Below, piece after piece: positions 7,365 to 16,004 of a DNA stretch of 64,000 bases. The first letter of the stretch is position 1. Every line of letters starts with the position of its first letter. The stretch covers positions 1 to 64,000 of the forward strand of contig JACQZU010000017.1 of assembly GCA_016213735.1 (NCBI GenBank). The letters are read 5' to 3'. Position numbers and translations under genes: made by a program. Below the pieces are notes generated by a model. That model had not been told where the DNA came from. It saw nothing but the letters and a program-made list of their open reading frames with translations, and made no database searches. This stretch comes from Acidobacteriota bacterium (GTDB lineage Bacteria; Acidobacteriota; Holophagae; Holophagales; Holophagaceae).

Positions 7365-9458
7365 TCAAGAGACCGTCCCCAGGTTGACCACGTGGATGTC
7401 GGTGGGGATCTCGCTGTGGCTCAGGACCACAAGGTGGGGGAGGGCCCGCTCCAGGAGCCGGCGCAGGTGGGGCCGGACCATGGGATTGGTGAGCAGGACA
7501 GGCTGGGCCCCAGGCAGAAGGTCGTTGACCCCCTGGGCGATGCGCCGGAGCAGTTCCTCCAGGCGGGTGGGTTCCAGGGCCAGGAAGCTGCCCCGCTCGG
7601 TGGTTTCGATTCCGCCCTGCAGGGTCTGTTCCAGCTGAGGGTCCAGAACCAGGACGCCCAGCTCGTTCCCCTCCCCCAAGTGGGGGCTGGTGAGGGAGCG
7701 CCCGAGCTGCTGCCTCACGAATTCTGTGAGGGTCACCGGGTCCCGGGTGAGGGAGACCCCGTCGGCCACGGCTTCCAGAATGCGTCCCAGGTCCCGCACG
7801 GAAACGCGCTCCCGCAGGAGGTTCTGGAGCACCTTCTGCAGGATCCCCATGGACACCGAGGAAGGGATCAGTTCCTCCACCAGTTTCGGGCTCTGCTCCT
7901 TCAGGGCGTCCACGAGCTGCTGCACTTCGGGCCGACCCAGGAGTTCCGGGGCATGCTGCTTGAGCAATTCAGAGAGGTGGGTGGTCAGCACCGTGGGGGG
8001 GTCCACCACTGTGTAGCCAGCCAGCTGGGCGGGTTCCCGCTGGGCTTCGGCGATCCAGAAGGCCGGCAAACCGAAGGCCGGTTCGGTGGTGGGGGTCCCC
8101 GCGAGGTCCTCGGCCGCGGTGCCGGGGTTCATCGCCAGGACTTGATTGGGGATGAGGTCGGCCCGGGCGATTTCCTCGCCCCGGAGCATGACCCGGTAGG
8201 CGTTCGGCGGCAGCTGGAGGTTGTCCCGAATCCGGATGGGGGGAACGACGATTCCGAGATCCTGGGCCATCTGGCGCCGCAGGCCACGGATTCGTTCGAG
8301 CACGGTGCCGCCCTGGGCATGGTCCAGGAGGGGAATGAGTCCGTAGCCGACCTCGAGGCCCAAGGGATCCACCTTCAGGAGGCCCTCCACCCGTTCGGAA
8401 CCCTCCCCTGCTGGCGCGGGTTTTTCCCCCGCCTCGGCCGCCTTCTCGGCGGCCTTCTGGCGGGCCAGGGACCAGGTGGCGTAGGTCATCAGGCCGAAGA
8501 GGGAGCCCATGGCCCAGAAGGGCAGGAGGGGCAGGCCCGGCATGGCGCCGAAGAAGACGAGCACCGCGGCGGCGATGCCGAGGGGTCGCCAGTCCATGCC
8601 CAGCTGGCCCATGACTTCGCTGCCCAGGTTGAGAGAATCCGAACCGCTGCGGGTGGTGAGCAGGGCGCCTCCCACGCTCACCAACAGGCTGGGAATGGCG
8701 GTGACCAGGCCGTCTCCTACGGTCAGGAGGGTGAAGACTTCCATGGCCTGGAGCGGGGGGAGGTTGTAACGGATGATGCCGATGAGGATGCCGGCGACGA
8801 TGTTGACCGCAAGGATGATGAAGGAGGCCACGGCGTCCCTCTGGGTGAATTTCACCGCGCCGTCCATGGCTCCGTAGAAATTCGCCTCCTCTCCTAGGTC
8901 CTTTCGCCTCCGGCGGGCCTCGTGCTCGTCGATGTAGCCGGCGTTCAGGTCTGCGTCGATGGCCATCTGCTTGCCGGGCATGGCGTCCAGGGTGAAGCGG
9001 GCGGTGACTTCGGCGATCCGCCCTGCTCCGTGGTTGATGACGATGAACTGGATGGCGAGGAGGATGAGGAAGACCACGAGGCCGATGATGTAATTCCCGC
9101 CCACCACGAACTGGCCGAAGGCCTTGATCATGTGGCCCGCGGCGTCCGTCCCCTGGTCCCCGGCGTAGAGGAGGATCCGTCGCGTGGCCGCCACGTTCAG
9201 GCTGAGGCGGAAGAGGGTGGCGATCAGGAGGACCGAAGGGTAGGCGCTGAACTCCTTGGGGCGGGGTACGTACATGCCGACCAGGAGGATCAGGAGCGAC
9301 AGGGTGATGTTGGCCACGATCAGGAGGTCGAGGATGATCGCCGGCAGAGGCAGGATCATCACCACCATCACGATCAGGACGAACAGAGGCGCCGCCAGGT
9401 CCGAGCGCTTGGCGAGCCGGGCCATGGTGGGCATGAGCCTGTCCAGGAGGGTCAGCAT
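7365..9458 (-). CDS. flhA: flagellar export apparatus protein FlhA
   Basis: Inner-membrane export-gate subunit of the flagellar type III secretion system. I chose the ATG at 9456-9458 (697 residues, MLTLLDRLMPTMARL), which matches the family length; the frame is open for 24 more codons, but those would cover the sigma-54-like promoter. Eight membrane segments occupy about 20-310, with the conserved FHIPEP-type cytoplasmic loop (YPSVLLIATLFRLSLNVAATR) and the VTARFTLDAMPGKQMAIDADL segment. The large cytoplasmic substrate-docking domain runs from about 350 to the end. First gene of the flagellar operon here. Confidence 0.95.
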   Translation of the reverse strand: MLTLLDRLMPTMARLAKRSDLAAPLFVLIVMVVMILPLPAIILDLLIVANITLSLLILLVGMYVPRPKEFSAYPSVLLIATLFRLSLNVAATRRILLYAGDQGTDAAGHMIKAFGQFVVGGNYIIGLVVFLILLAIQFIVINHGAGRIAEVTARFTLDAMPGKQMAIDADLNAGYIDEHEARRRRKDLGEEANFYGAMDGAVKFTQRDAVASFIILAVNIVAGILIGIIRYNLPPLQAMEVFTLLTVGDGLVTAIPSLLVSVGGALLTTRSGSDSLNLGSEVMGQLGMDWRPLGIAAAVLVFFGAMPGLPLLPFWAMGSLFGLMTYATWSLARQKAAEKAAEAGEKPAPAGEGSERVEGLLKVDPLGLEVGYGLIPLLDHAQGGTVLERIRGLRRQMAQDLGIVVPPIRIRDNLQLPPNAYRVMLRGEEIARADLIPNQVLAMNPGTAAEDLAGTPTTEPAFGLPAFWIAEAQREPAQLAGYTVVDPPTVLTTHLSELLKQHAPELLGRPEVQQLVDALKEQSPKLVEELIPSSVSMGILQKVLQNLLRERVSVRDLGRILEAVADGVSLTRDPVTLTEFVRQQLGRSLTSPHLGEGNELGVLVLDPQLEQTLQGGIETTERGSFLALEPTRLEELLRRIAQGVNDLLPGAQPVLLTNPMVRPHLRRLLERALPHLVVLSHSEIPTDIHVVNLGTVS

Positions 9459-9479
9459 CTTGACACCGCCCCACCGCAG

Positions 9480-9496
9480 GGCGAAGGGGATGCCAA
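9480..9496 (-). promoter_or_regulatory. putative sigma-54 promoter of flhA operon
   Basis: Read on the minus strand the site is TTGGCATCCCCTTCGCC. It has the invariant GG and GC dinucleotides exactly ten bases apart and the TGGCA half of the -24 element; the -12 element is CGC rather than TGC. A start site about 12 bases past the GC would fall near 9470 and leave an 11-base leader before the chosen flhA ATG. flhA is under sigma-54 control in many polar-flagellated bacteria. No enhancer site was identified. Confidence 0.45.
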
Positions 9497-9556
9497 GGGC
9501 TCTTCGGAAGGGACCTGTGCGAAAATCCACTCCAGGAAGCCCCGGCCTTCACCAGG

Positions 9557-11299
9557 ATGCGCCCTTTGCCCACCATGGCCCCCAAACACAGATGGATGCG
9601 GTTGGTCCCTGGGCTCCTGGCCGCCGCCCTGTTGGCCGGGGAAGGTTGCGGCACCGGCTCCCACAGACCCCCTCCCCCCGCCTTCTCCCTGGCCCTTGAG
9701 CCGGGGACCGCCCGTCTGCTTCCCGGTCTCAGCCTCCTCGTCATGCTTGACCTGGCTGCGGACCCAGGCTTTTCAGGGGAGGTGGAGCTCAGCCTTCCGG
9801 AACCGGCCGCTGACTTGGCCGGCTCCTTCTCCCCCGCCCGCCTCCAACTGTCTCCAGGGACTGCCGGCCACGCCACGCTCCTCCTCAAGGCCAGCCCCGA
9901 GGCAGCCCCGGGGCCGAGGCTTCTGACCCTCCGGGCCTCGTGTGGACTCCTGGTCCGGGAGGCGGTCCTCAAGCTCGACCTGCCCCAGGTCCCCTTTTTC
10001 ACCGTCAGGACCTACAACGGCTTCCAGCAGGAGAACTTCCCCCTCCTCCTCTACCAGGACGGCGGGGGGCCCTGGATTCCCGTGGAGGGCGACCAGGGAT
10101 TGTACAAACTTCCGGTCTCCGATCCCGGTGGGCGCTTCGGGGTGCTCTTCGGCATGGCTTGTCCCCAGGGGCCCGACACGGGCGTCCTCGTCAATGGGTT
10201 CTTCGAGACCCTGGCCGAAACCCAGTCCCTCCAGGCCTATTTCTTCTGCACCCTGCCCCCGCCGGGCCCCCCCCCGGAGACCTTCGATCTCAGCGGCAGC
10301 CTTGCCGGGGCCGAGACCCAGACGGTGCTCTTGAGCGGGAATTCCGGGCTCTGGCGCCTGGAACCCGGGGCGGCGAACTACAAGATCCCCCTGGTGAAGG
10401 GCTTGGGGGATCTGGTGGCCGGGGCCTATCCGAGCCCGGAGAATTTCATCCCCTCCAGGCTCGTGGTGGAGCGCCGGAGGAACACCCAGGGGAATTCCCG
10501 GAGGGACTTCGACTTCTCCTCTCAGGGCCTGCCCACCCCTGTCAGGGAGAGCATCCCTCGACCCCTGCTCGACCCATTGGAGTTGTTCCACGGGACCGTC
10601 CAGGTTCAGACCGGCGGCGGGCAGACAGCCTTCCTGGGCTACGGGCCGGACTTGGAGTCCTATGCGGTCTTCCCTGAGGCGCTGGCAGAGGAGGGGGATA
10701 CCCACGCCTACGCCTTCCAGGCGACCGGGCCCGGCTGGGGGCGGGGCGTGACGGGGTACCGGAGCAGCCCCCCGGGCCGGCTTCTGCCTGGCCTCCCCCC
10801 CGTGATCCCTGAATTCCAGGTGGAGACCTTCGGGGAATCCCACCGGCGCTTCGGAGTGCGCTGGCAGTCTGTTCTCGCGGGCCTCAGCGTCTCCGAACTG
10901 ACCCTGTTCCAGCGGGTGGGACAGGGTTATGTGTACTGGTACACCCATTTTTCCAAGGGCTGGACGGGTTCCCAGGACTTTCCCGCCTTTTCCCAGCCCG
11001 ACCTGACCCCGATGGCCAGGTTGTCTGGCTACCAGTTCCGCCCTGGGCTCCCCGTGGACCTCACCCTTTCACAGTACGGCGGGGCGGACCTTCAGGGGGC
11101 GGCCTTCCCGGTACCCTTCCCTCGATCGGGGGATCCCCTCCCCCGAATGCCCCGCAGCCTGTTCACCCCCCCCGACCTTCCCACCGGATCGGTGTTCCGG
11201 ATCCGGCGCGCCGCGCCCCCGCCCCCACCTTGGGCCGCGGCCGCCGGCGGGGGCAGGGAGTACACACAATCCTGGCGGACCCGGAACCTGATTCCCTGA
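9557..11299 (+). CDS. exported protein of unknown function
   Basis: I do not recognise this 580-residue protein. The N-terminus has a basic start and a hydrophobic stretch (about 15-28) ending in AGEGCGTGS; Cys31 could be a lipidation site, though the preceding residues are a poor lipobox. The first ~140 residues read as an Ig/BACON-like beta module (FSLALEPGTARLLPGLSL, then alternating hydrophobic strands), as in other exported proteins. The rest is rich in Gly, Pro and aromatic residues and looks like beta structure, with no catalytic motif. It is divergent from flhA and convergent with fabG. The C-terminal ~40 residues are low complexity. Confidence 0.75.
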   Translation: MRPLPTMAPKHRWMRLVPGLLAAALLAGEGCGTGSHRPPPPAFSLALEPGTARLLPGLSLLVMLDLAADPGFSGEVELSLPEPAADLAGSFSPARLQLSPGTAGHATLLLKASPEAAPGPRLLTLRASCGLLVREAVLKLDLPQVPFFTVRTYNGFQQENFPLLLYQDGGGPWIPVEGDQGLYKLPVSDPGGRFGVLFGMACPQGPDTGVLVNGFFETLAETQSLQAYFFCTLPPPGPPPETFDLSGSLAGAETQTVLLSGNSGLWRLEPGAANYKIPLVKGLGDLVAGAYPSPENFIPSRLVVERRRNTQGNSRRDFDFSSQGLPTPVRESIPRPLLDPLELFHGTVQVQTGGGQTAFLGYGPDLESYAVFPEALAEEGDTHAYAFQATGPGWGRGVTGYRSSPPGRLLPGLPPVIPEFQVETFGESHRRFGVRWQSVLAGLSVSELTLFQRVGQGYVYWYTHFSKGWTGSQDFPAFSQPDLTPMARLSGYQFRPGLPVDLTLSQYGGADLQGAAFPVPFPRSGDPLPRMPRSLFTPPDLPTGSVFRIRRAAPPPPPWAAAAGGGREYTQSWRTRNLIP

Positions 11300-11314
11300 C
11301 CCGGCGGGGTCCCA

Positions 11315-11329
11315 GGCGGCGCAGCCGCC
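11315..11329. terminator. short GC hairpin between convergent genes
   Basis: GGCGGC (11315-11320) pairs with GCCGCC (11324-11329) around a three-base loop, followed on the plus strand by GTGTTCC. It sits in the 49-base gap between the convergent unknown exported-protein gene and fabG and could terminate both. The stem is only six pairs and there is no clean T-tract, so this is tentative. Confidence 0.3.
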
Positions 11330-11348
11330 GTGTTCCCCCCACGGGCCC

Positions 11349-12101
11349 TCAGGGCATGAGCATCCCGCCGTTCACCGGGATCGTGCAGCCCGTAATGTAG
11401 CTGGCCTCCTCGCTGGCCAGGAAGGCCACGGCGGCCGCGATGTCCGCCGGGGTGCCCATGCGGCCCAGGGGGATCTGCCGGTTGAACTCGGCCTTCACCT
11501 CTTCGGGGAGATTCTCGGTCATGGGCGTGGCGATGTAGCCCGGGGCTACGGCGTTGGCAGTGATGTTCCGGCCCGCCAGCTCCCGTGCGGTGGTCTTGGT
11601 GAGGCCGATGAGCCCGGCCTTGGAGGACACGTAGTTGGCCTGGCCGGCGTTCCCCATCTGTCCCACCACCGAGGCGATGTTGATGATTCGGCCCCACCGC
11701 TGCTTCATCATGGGCCGCGCCGCCGCCTGGGTGCAGAGGAAGGCGCCCTTGAGGTTGATGTTCAGGACCGCGTCCCACTCCTCCTCCTTGAGCTGGATGA
11801 GGAGGCGATCCTTGGTGATCCCGGCGTTGTTCACGAGCACGTGGAGGGCCCCGTGCCGTTCAACCACGGTGGTGACCATGGCCCGCACGCTGTCCCCGTT
11901 GGAAACGTCCGCAAGAACGTAGTCGGCCTTGCCGCCCGCCTCTCCGATGGCGGCCAACACCCTCTGCAGATCCCCCTCGGTCGCCGGAATGGAGGCGCAC
12001 ACCACCTGGGCTCCCATCTGCGCGAGGCAGGTGGCAATGACCTCCCCGATTCCCTGACTGGCGCCGGTGACGAGGGTGACCTTGCCGCTGAGATCGAACA
12101 T
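11349..12101 (-). CDS. fabG: 3-oxoacyl-[acyl-carrier-protein] reductase (SDR family)
   Basis: NADPH-dependent reduction of 3-oxoacyl-ACP in fatty acid synthesis, or a related SDR reaction. The chosen ATG (MFDLSGKVTLVTG) has GGAG eight bases upstream and gives 250 residues. Classical SDR motifs: TGASQGIG at 12-19, NNAG at 91-94, catalytic Asn116, Ser144, Tyr157 and Lys161. The C-terminus (YITGCTIPVNGGMLMP) is typical of FabG. No other fab gene is adjacent, so it may be a paralogue with another 3-hydroxyacyl substrate, for example in PHB metabolism. Confidence 0.88.
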   Translation of the reverse strand: MFDLSGKVTLVTGASQGIGEVIATCLAQMGAQVVCASIPATEGDLQRVLAAIGEAGGKADYVLADVSNGDSVRAMVTTVVERHGALHVLVNNAGITKDRLLIQLKEEEWDAVLNINLKGAFLCTQAAARPMMKQRWGRIINIASVVGQMGNAGQANYVSSKAGLIGLTKTTARELAGRNITANAVAPGYIATPMTENLPEEVKAEFNRQIPLGRMGTPADIAAAVAFLASEEASYITGCTIPVNGGMLMP

Positions 12102-12136
12102 CGGGGCTCCGGGAGGCAAAGGGCCAGTCTAGCAAA

Positions 12137-12835
12137 TCAGATGGTCCGCACCATCCAGTCCTCCGGCATCAGAACGCGGTCCCACCAGACCCCCTTCCCT
12201 GATCGGCGCCCCACGGCCAGGAACATGCACACTTCGGCCCCTCGGCCCAGGCCCAGGAGGCGCCGGGCCCGCCAGGGGTCGAAGCCCTCCATGGGGCAAC
12301 TGTCGAATCCCTCGGCGGAAAGGGCGAGCATGAAGGTCTGGGCCGCCAGGGCCGTGCTCTTGTGCACGAGGACCCGAAGGTCGGCCCGGCCGTGGAAGGT
12401 GGGGGTGGGCCGGAAAAGGGACAACACGCGGCTGATCCCGGTCTTGACCGGCCCCAGGATGCCGAAGGGGCCCGTCCGGTAGACCAGCGGGATGAGGGTG
12501 CGGTAGTACTTGCCGAGACTCGGTCGGACCCCGCCTCTGGATTCATGCGCCCGGAGCACCTCGTCCCGGTTCCGCCTCCAGGTGTCGAGGTGGGCCACCA
12601 CCGCCAGCAGAAGGGGAGCCGTCTGGGCGGGCTTCTGCTCCAGGCAGATCCGCTCGGCCTCCTTCCGGGCCGCCGGGTTCTGGATCAGAACGAATTCCCA
12701 GGGTTGGAGGTTGCTGCTGCTGGGAGCCAGCAGGGCGGCCTCCAGGCATCGCCGCAGGACCTCTTCGGGAACAGGGTCCGGAAGGAATTCCCGGACGGTC
12801 CGGCGGCGCTCCACGGCCTCGAAGAACTCACCCAC
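12137..12835 (-). CDS. nitroreductase-family protein
   Basis: FMN-dependent oxidoreductase of the nitroreductase superfamily, 232 residues. The N-terminal AVERRRTVREFLPDPVP and APSSSNLQPWEFVLI segments are the FMN-binding and dimer signature. The start is a GTG at 12833-12835 with GGAG seven bases upstream; the GTG overlaps the stop codon of the RND pump, so it is the last, translationally coupled member of the efflux operon. A longer frame would overlap the pump by 47 bases and lacks support. Substrate unknown; coupling to the pump suggests modification of the same compounds that are exported. Confidence 0.87.
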   Translation of the reverse strand: MGEFFEAVERRRTVREFLPDPVPEEVLRRCLEAALLAPSSSNLQPWEFVLIQNPAARKEAERICLEQKPAQTAPLLLAVVAHLDTWRRNRDEVLRAHESRGGVRPSLGKYYRTLIPLVYRTGPFGILGPVKTGISRVLSLFRPTPTFHGRADLRVLVHKSTALAAQTFMLALSAEGFDSCPMEGFDPWRARRLLGLGRGAEVCMFLAVGRRSGKGVWWDRVLMPEDWMVRTI

Positions 12836-15800
12836 GGGGGATCTCCTCCCCCGACCCGCCCGTTCGGGTTCCACGGATGCGGGCCCAAAGGTCCTTGAAT
12901 CGGAACTCGTCCATCATGTCGAAGAACACCGGGATGACCACCAGGGTCAGCAGGGTGGAGGTGACGATGCCGCCCACCACCGCCCGGGCCATCGGGGCCC
13001 GCATCTCGGCGCCCGCCCCCAGGGCCAGGAACAGGGGGAGCATCCCGCCCACCATGGCGAAGCTCGTCATGAGGATGGGGCGCAACCGGGTCATGCCCGC
13101 CTCGATGATGGCCTCCCGCCGTGGAATCCCCTCCTCCCGCATCATCTGGAGGGCCCGGTCCACGAGGAGGATGGCGTTCTTGGTCACCAGCCCCATCAGC
13201 AGGATGAGGCCGATGCTCGTCATCATGCTCATGGGATCCCCGGTCACCAGCAGCATGAGCACCATGCCCACCATGGACAGGGGCAGGGACACCATGATGG
13301 TGACGGGGAGCTTGAAGCTTTCGAACTGGCTGGCCAGCACCAGGTAGATGAAGGCCACCGCCAGCAGGAGGGCGCTCCCCATGTGCTGGCCGGTCTCCTT
13401 GTTGTGCCGGGCCTGGCCCACGAAATCGACATTCACGCCCTCGGGCAGGCTGCCTTTCGCCTTGAGTTCCTGGAGCCCCTTCTGGAGTTCATTCACGACC
13501 TCCTGAAGGGTCTTTCCCTCCTTGTTGGCGCTGAGCATGACCTGGGCCTGGAGCTGCCGCCTCTGGAGCTTGGCGGGGGCCACGGTCTCCTCGAAGCGCG
13601 CCACATTGCTCAGGCGGACCTGGAGGTTGTTGCCGGCCTTGTCCTTCTTGGTGGAGGTGACCATCATCCCGGAGAGCTGCTCCGCCCTCGCGCGGCCCTC
13701 GTCCGAGAGCCGGACGGTGACGTCGTACTGCTCGCCGCTCTCGTTCTCGAACTTGGCCACGTCGGCCCCGTCCACCATGGGGCGGACCACGTTCGCGATG
13801 GCCATGGGGGAGACCCCCAGGTCCGAGGCCTGCTTCCGGTCCACCGTGAGGCGGATTTCCGGTTTGCCGAGGTCGCGGCTGCTGGTGATGTCCACCGCCC
13901 CCGTGATCCTCTGGAACATGGCCTTCACCTGAGGTTCGGCCTGCTCCGCAAGGCGGCGGTCAGGGCTCAGGATGGCGATGTTGAAGGGCTTCTCGTCGCC
14001 GAAGTCGGCCACGGGCCCCACGCCCGCCTCCACCCCCGGCAGGCCCTGGAGGCGCTCCCGCAGCTCCCGGCGGATGGCCACATGGTTCCGGCGCCGGCCC
14101 TCCTTGAGCTTGATGTACATGCGCCCCTCGTTGACGCTGGCGGTGAGGCCGGTCCCGATGGTGGTGAAGACCAGATCCACCTCCTTCGTCTTCTTGAGGA
14201 GCTTCTCGATCTCCTCGGCCTTGGCGCGGGTGGCCTCCAGGCTCGCCCCGGGCTCGGTCTTGAAGCCGAGCTGCATGTCGCCCCGGTCGAAGTCCGGCAT
14301 GAAGTCGCTGCCCAGGAGACCCATCAGGCCCATGGCAAGGATGAAACTGCCGAAGCCGATGCCCATCACCGTCTTTCGGTGGCCCAGGGCCCAGGTGATC
14401 GTCCGCCGGTACGCCTTCTCCCACCCGTCCAGGCGGTCGTTGAACCATTCCACGCTCTTCATCACGAAATGACGATGGCCGTGGTGGCTCTCCTGGTAGC
14501 CCTTCTCGTGCTCGGGGTCCGGCCAGACGGCGGAGAGCATGGGGTCGAGGGTGAAGCTCACGAGCAGGGAGACGGCCACGGCGAAGGCCACCGTGATGGC
14601 AAAGGGATAGAAGAAGCGCCCCACGATTCCGCCCATGAAGGCCACGGGAACGAACACCGCCAGGAGGCTCAGCGTGGTGGCCAGCACGGCGGGTCCGATC
14701 TCGGAGGTACCTTCAATGGCGGCGGTGACGTGGTCCTTGCCCATCTCGGCGTGCCGGGTGATGTTCTCCCGCACCACGATGGCGTCGTCGATGAGGATGC
14801 CGATGGCCAGGGAGAGGCCCATCAGGGTCATGGTGTTCAGGGTGAAATCCAGGATCTTCATGATCGTGAAGGAGCTGATCACGGACACCGGGAGGGTCAG
14901 GCTGGTGATCACCGTGGAGCGCCAGCTCTTCAGGAAGTAGAAGACGATGAGCACGGTGAGGGCCCCACCCAGGAGGATGGACACCTTCACGTCCTCCACT
15001 GCGTCGTGGATGAACTTGGAGTTGTCCTTGGCCTTCAGCACCCGGATCCCCATCTTCTTGAGCTCGGGGTCCAGCTCCGCCAGGGCCTTGTCCACCGCCT
15101 GTACCATGGCCACGGTGTTGCCGCCGATCTGGCGCTGCAGTTCAAGCGCCACGGCGTTGTGGCCGTCCAGGCGCGCGAGGGTCCGGCGTTCCTTCACGCC
15201 GTCCACCACCGTGGCCACCTCCCTGAGTTCGATGGGACGGCCCTTCTGGTTGCCCACCACCACGCGTTCGAAATCCTTGACCTGCCTGGCCTTGGCGTCC
15301 ACCCGCACGGCGATCTCCCGGGTGTCCTGGAGAAGATTGCCGCTGGGCACGGCCCGGGTGTCCTGACCCAGGGCGGCCATCACCCCCTGGAGGGTGGCGC
15401 CCACGGCCTCCAGGCGGGCGGGATCCACCTGCACGAGGATGCGCCGGGAGGCCCCCCCCACCAGGCTGACCCCGCCCACCCCTGGGATGTTCTCGAGGCG
15501 ACGCTTGAGGAATTCGTCGGCGATGCGGGTGAGTTCCCGGTCATCCATGCCGCCGTGGGTCTCGTCGGGTTTGAGCACCAGGGAGAGGACCGGGATCGAT
15601 GCGGGGTCCATCTTCTGGATGATGGGTTCCTTGATCGCGTCCGGGAGGTCCTTCCGGATCTGCCCGACCCTGGAACGCACGTCCTCCAGGGCCTTGTCCA
15701 CATCGCGCTCCAGCTGGAACTCCGCCACCACGGTGCCGACGGAATCCTGGCTGGTGGAGAAGATCTCCCGGACCTTCTCGAGGGAGTTGAGGCCCTCCTC

Positions 15801-16001
15801 GATCTTGCGCACCACGTCCTGCTCCACGGCGTCGGGGCTGGCGCCGGGGTAGGGAACGCTCACCGTCACCACGGGGAAGTCGATCTTGGGGTACTGGTCG
15901 ATGCCGAGGCCCTTCACCGAAGAGAGGCCCACCACCACCAGCGCCAGCATGGCGGCGGTCGTGAGGACGGGCCGCTTGATGGAGAGGTTCGAAAGGAACA
16001 T
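12828..16001 (-). CDS. RND efflux transporter, HAE1 family
   Basis: Proton-driven inner-membrane drug exporter of the AcrB/MexB type, 1057 residues. Twelve membrane segments in the usual 1+6+5 arrangement with two large periplasmic loops. The start MFLSNLSIKRPVLTT is typical. The proton-relay pair lies in TM4 as Asp405-Asp406 (GILIDDAIVV), and the SLPLSMVGMVLMLLV and GLVTKNAILLVD elements of the C-terminal half are present. Its ATG is three bases from the adaptor stop. Substrates cannot be read from the sequence. Confidence 0.95.
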   Translation of the reverse strand: MFLSNLSIKRPVLTTAAMLALVVVGLSSVKGLGIDQYPKIDFPVVTVSVPYPGASPDAVEQDVVRKIEEGLNSLEKVREIFSTSQDSVGTVVAEFQLERDVDKALEDVRSRVGQIRKDLPDAIKEPIIQKMDPASIPVLSLVLKPDETHGGMDDRELTRIADEFLKRRLENIPGVGGVSLVGGASRRILVQVDPARLEAVGATLQGVMAALGQDTRAVPSGNLLQDTREIAVRVDAKARQVKDFERVVVGNQKGRPIELREVATVVDGVKERRTLARLDGHNAVALELQRQIGGNTVAMVQAVDKALAELDPELKKMGIRVLKAKDNSKFIHDAVEDVKVSILLGGALTVLIVFYFLKSWRSTVITSLTLPVSVISSFTIMKILDFTLNTMTLMGLSLAIGILIDDAIVVRENITRHAEMGKDHVTAAIEGTSEIGPAVLATTLSLLAVFVPVAFMGGIVGRFFYPFAITVAFAVAVSLLVSFTLDPMLSAVWPDPEHEKGYQESHHGHRHFVMKSVEWFNDRLDGWEKAYRRTITWALGHRKTVMGIGFGSFILAMGLMGLLGSDFMPDFDRGDMQLGFKTEPGASLEATRAKAEEIEKLLKKTKEVDLVFTTIGTGLTASVNEGRMYIKLKEGRRRNHVAIRRELRERLQGLPGVEAGVGPVADFGDEKPFNIAILSPDRRLAEQAEPQVKAMFQRITGAVDITSSRDLGKPEIRLTVDRKQASDLGVSPMAIANVVRPMVDGADVAKFENESGEQYDVTVRLSDEGRARAEQLSGMMVTSTKKDKAGNNLQVRLSNVARFEETVAPAKLQRRQLQAQVMLSANKEGKTLQEVVNELQKGLQELKAKGSLPEGVNVDFVGQARHNKETGQHMGSALLLAVAFIYLVLASQFESFKLPVTIMVSLPLSMVGMVLMLLVTGDPMSMMTSIGLILLMGLVTKNAILLVDRALQMMREEGIPRREAIIEAGMTRLRPILMTSFAMVGGMLPLFLALGAGAEMRAPMARAVVGGIVTSTLLTLVVIPVFFDMMDEFRFKDLWARIRGTRTGGSGEEIPRG

Positions 16002-16004
16002 GGC

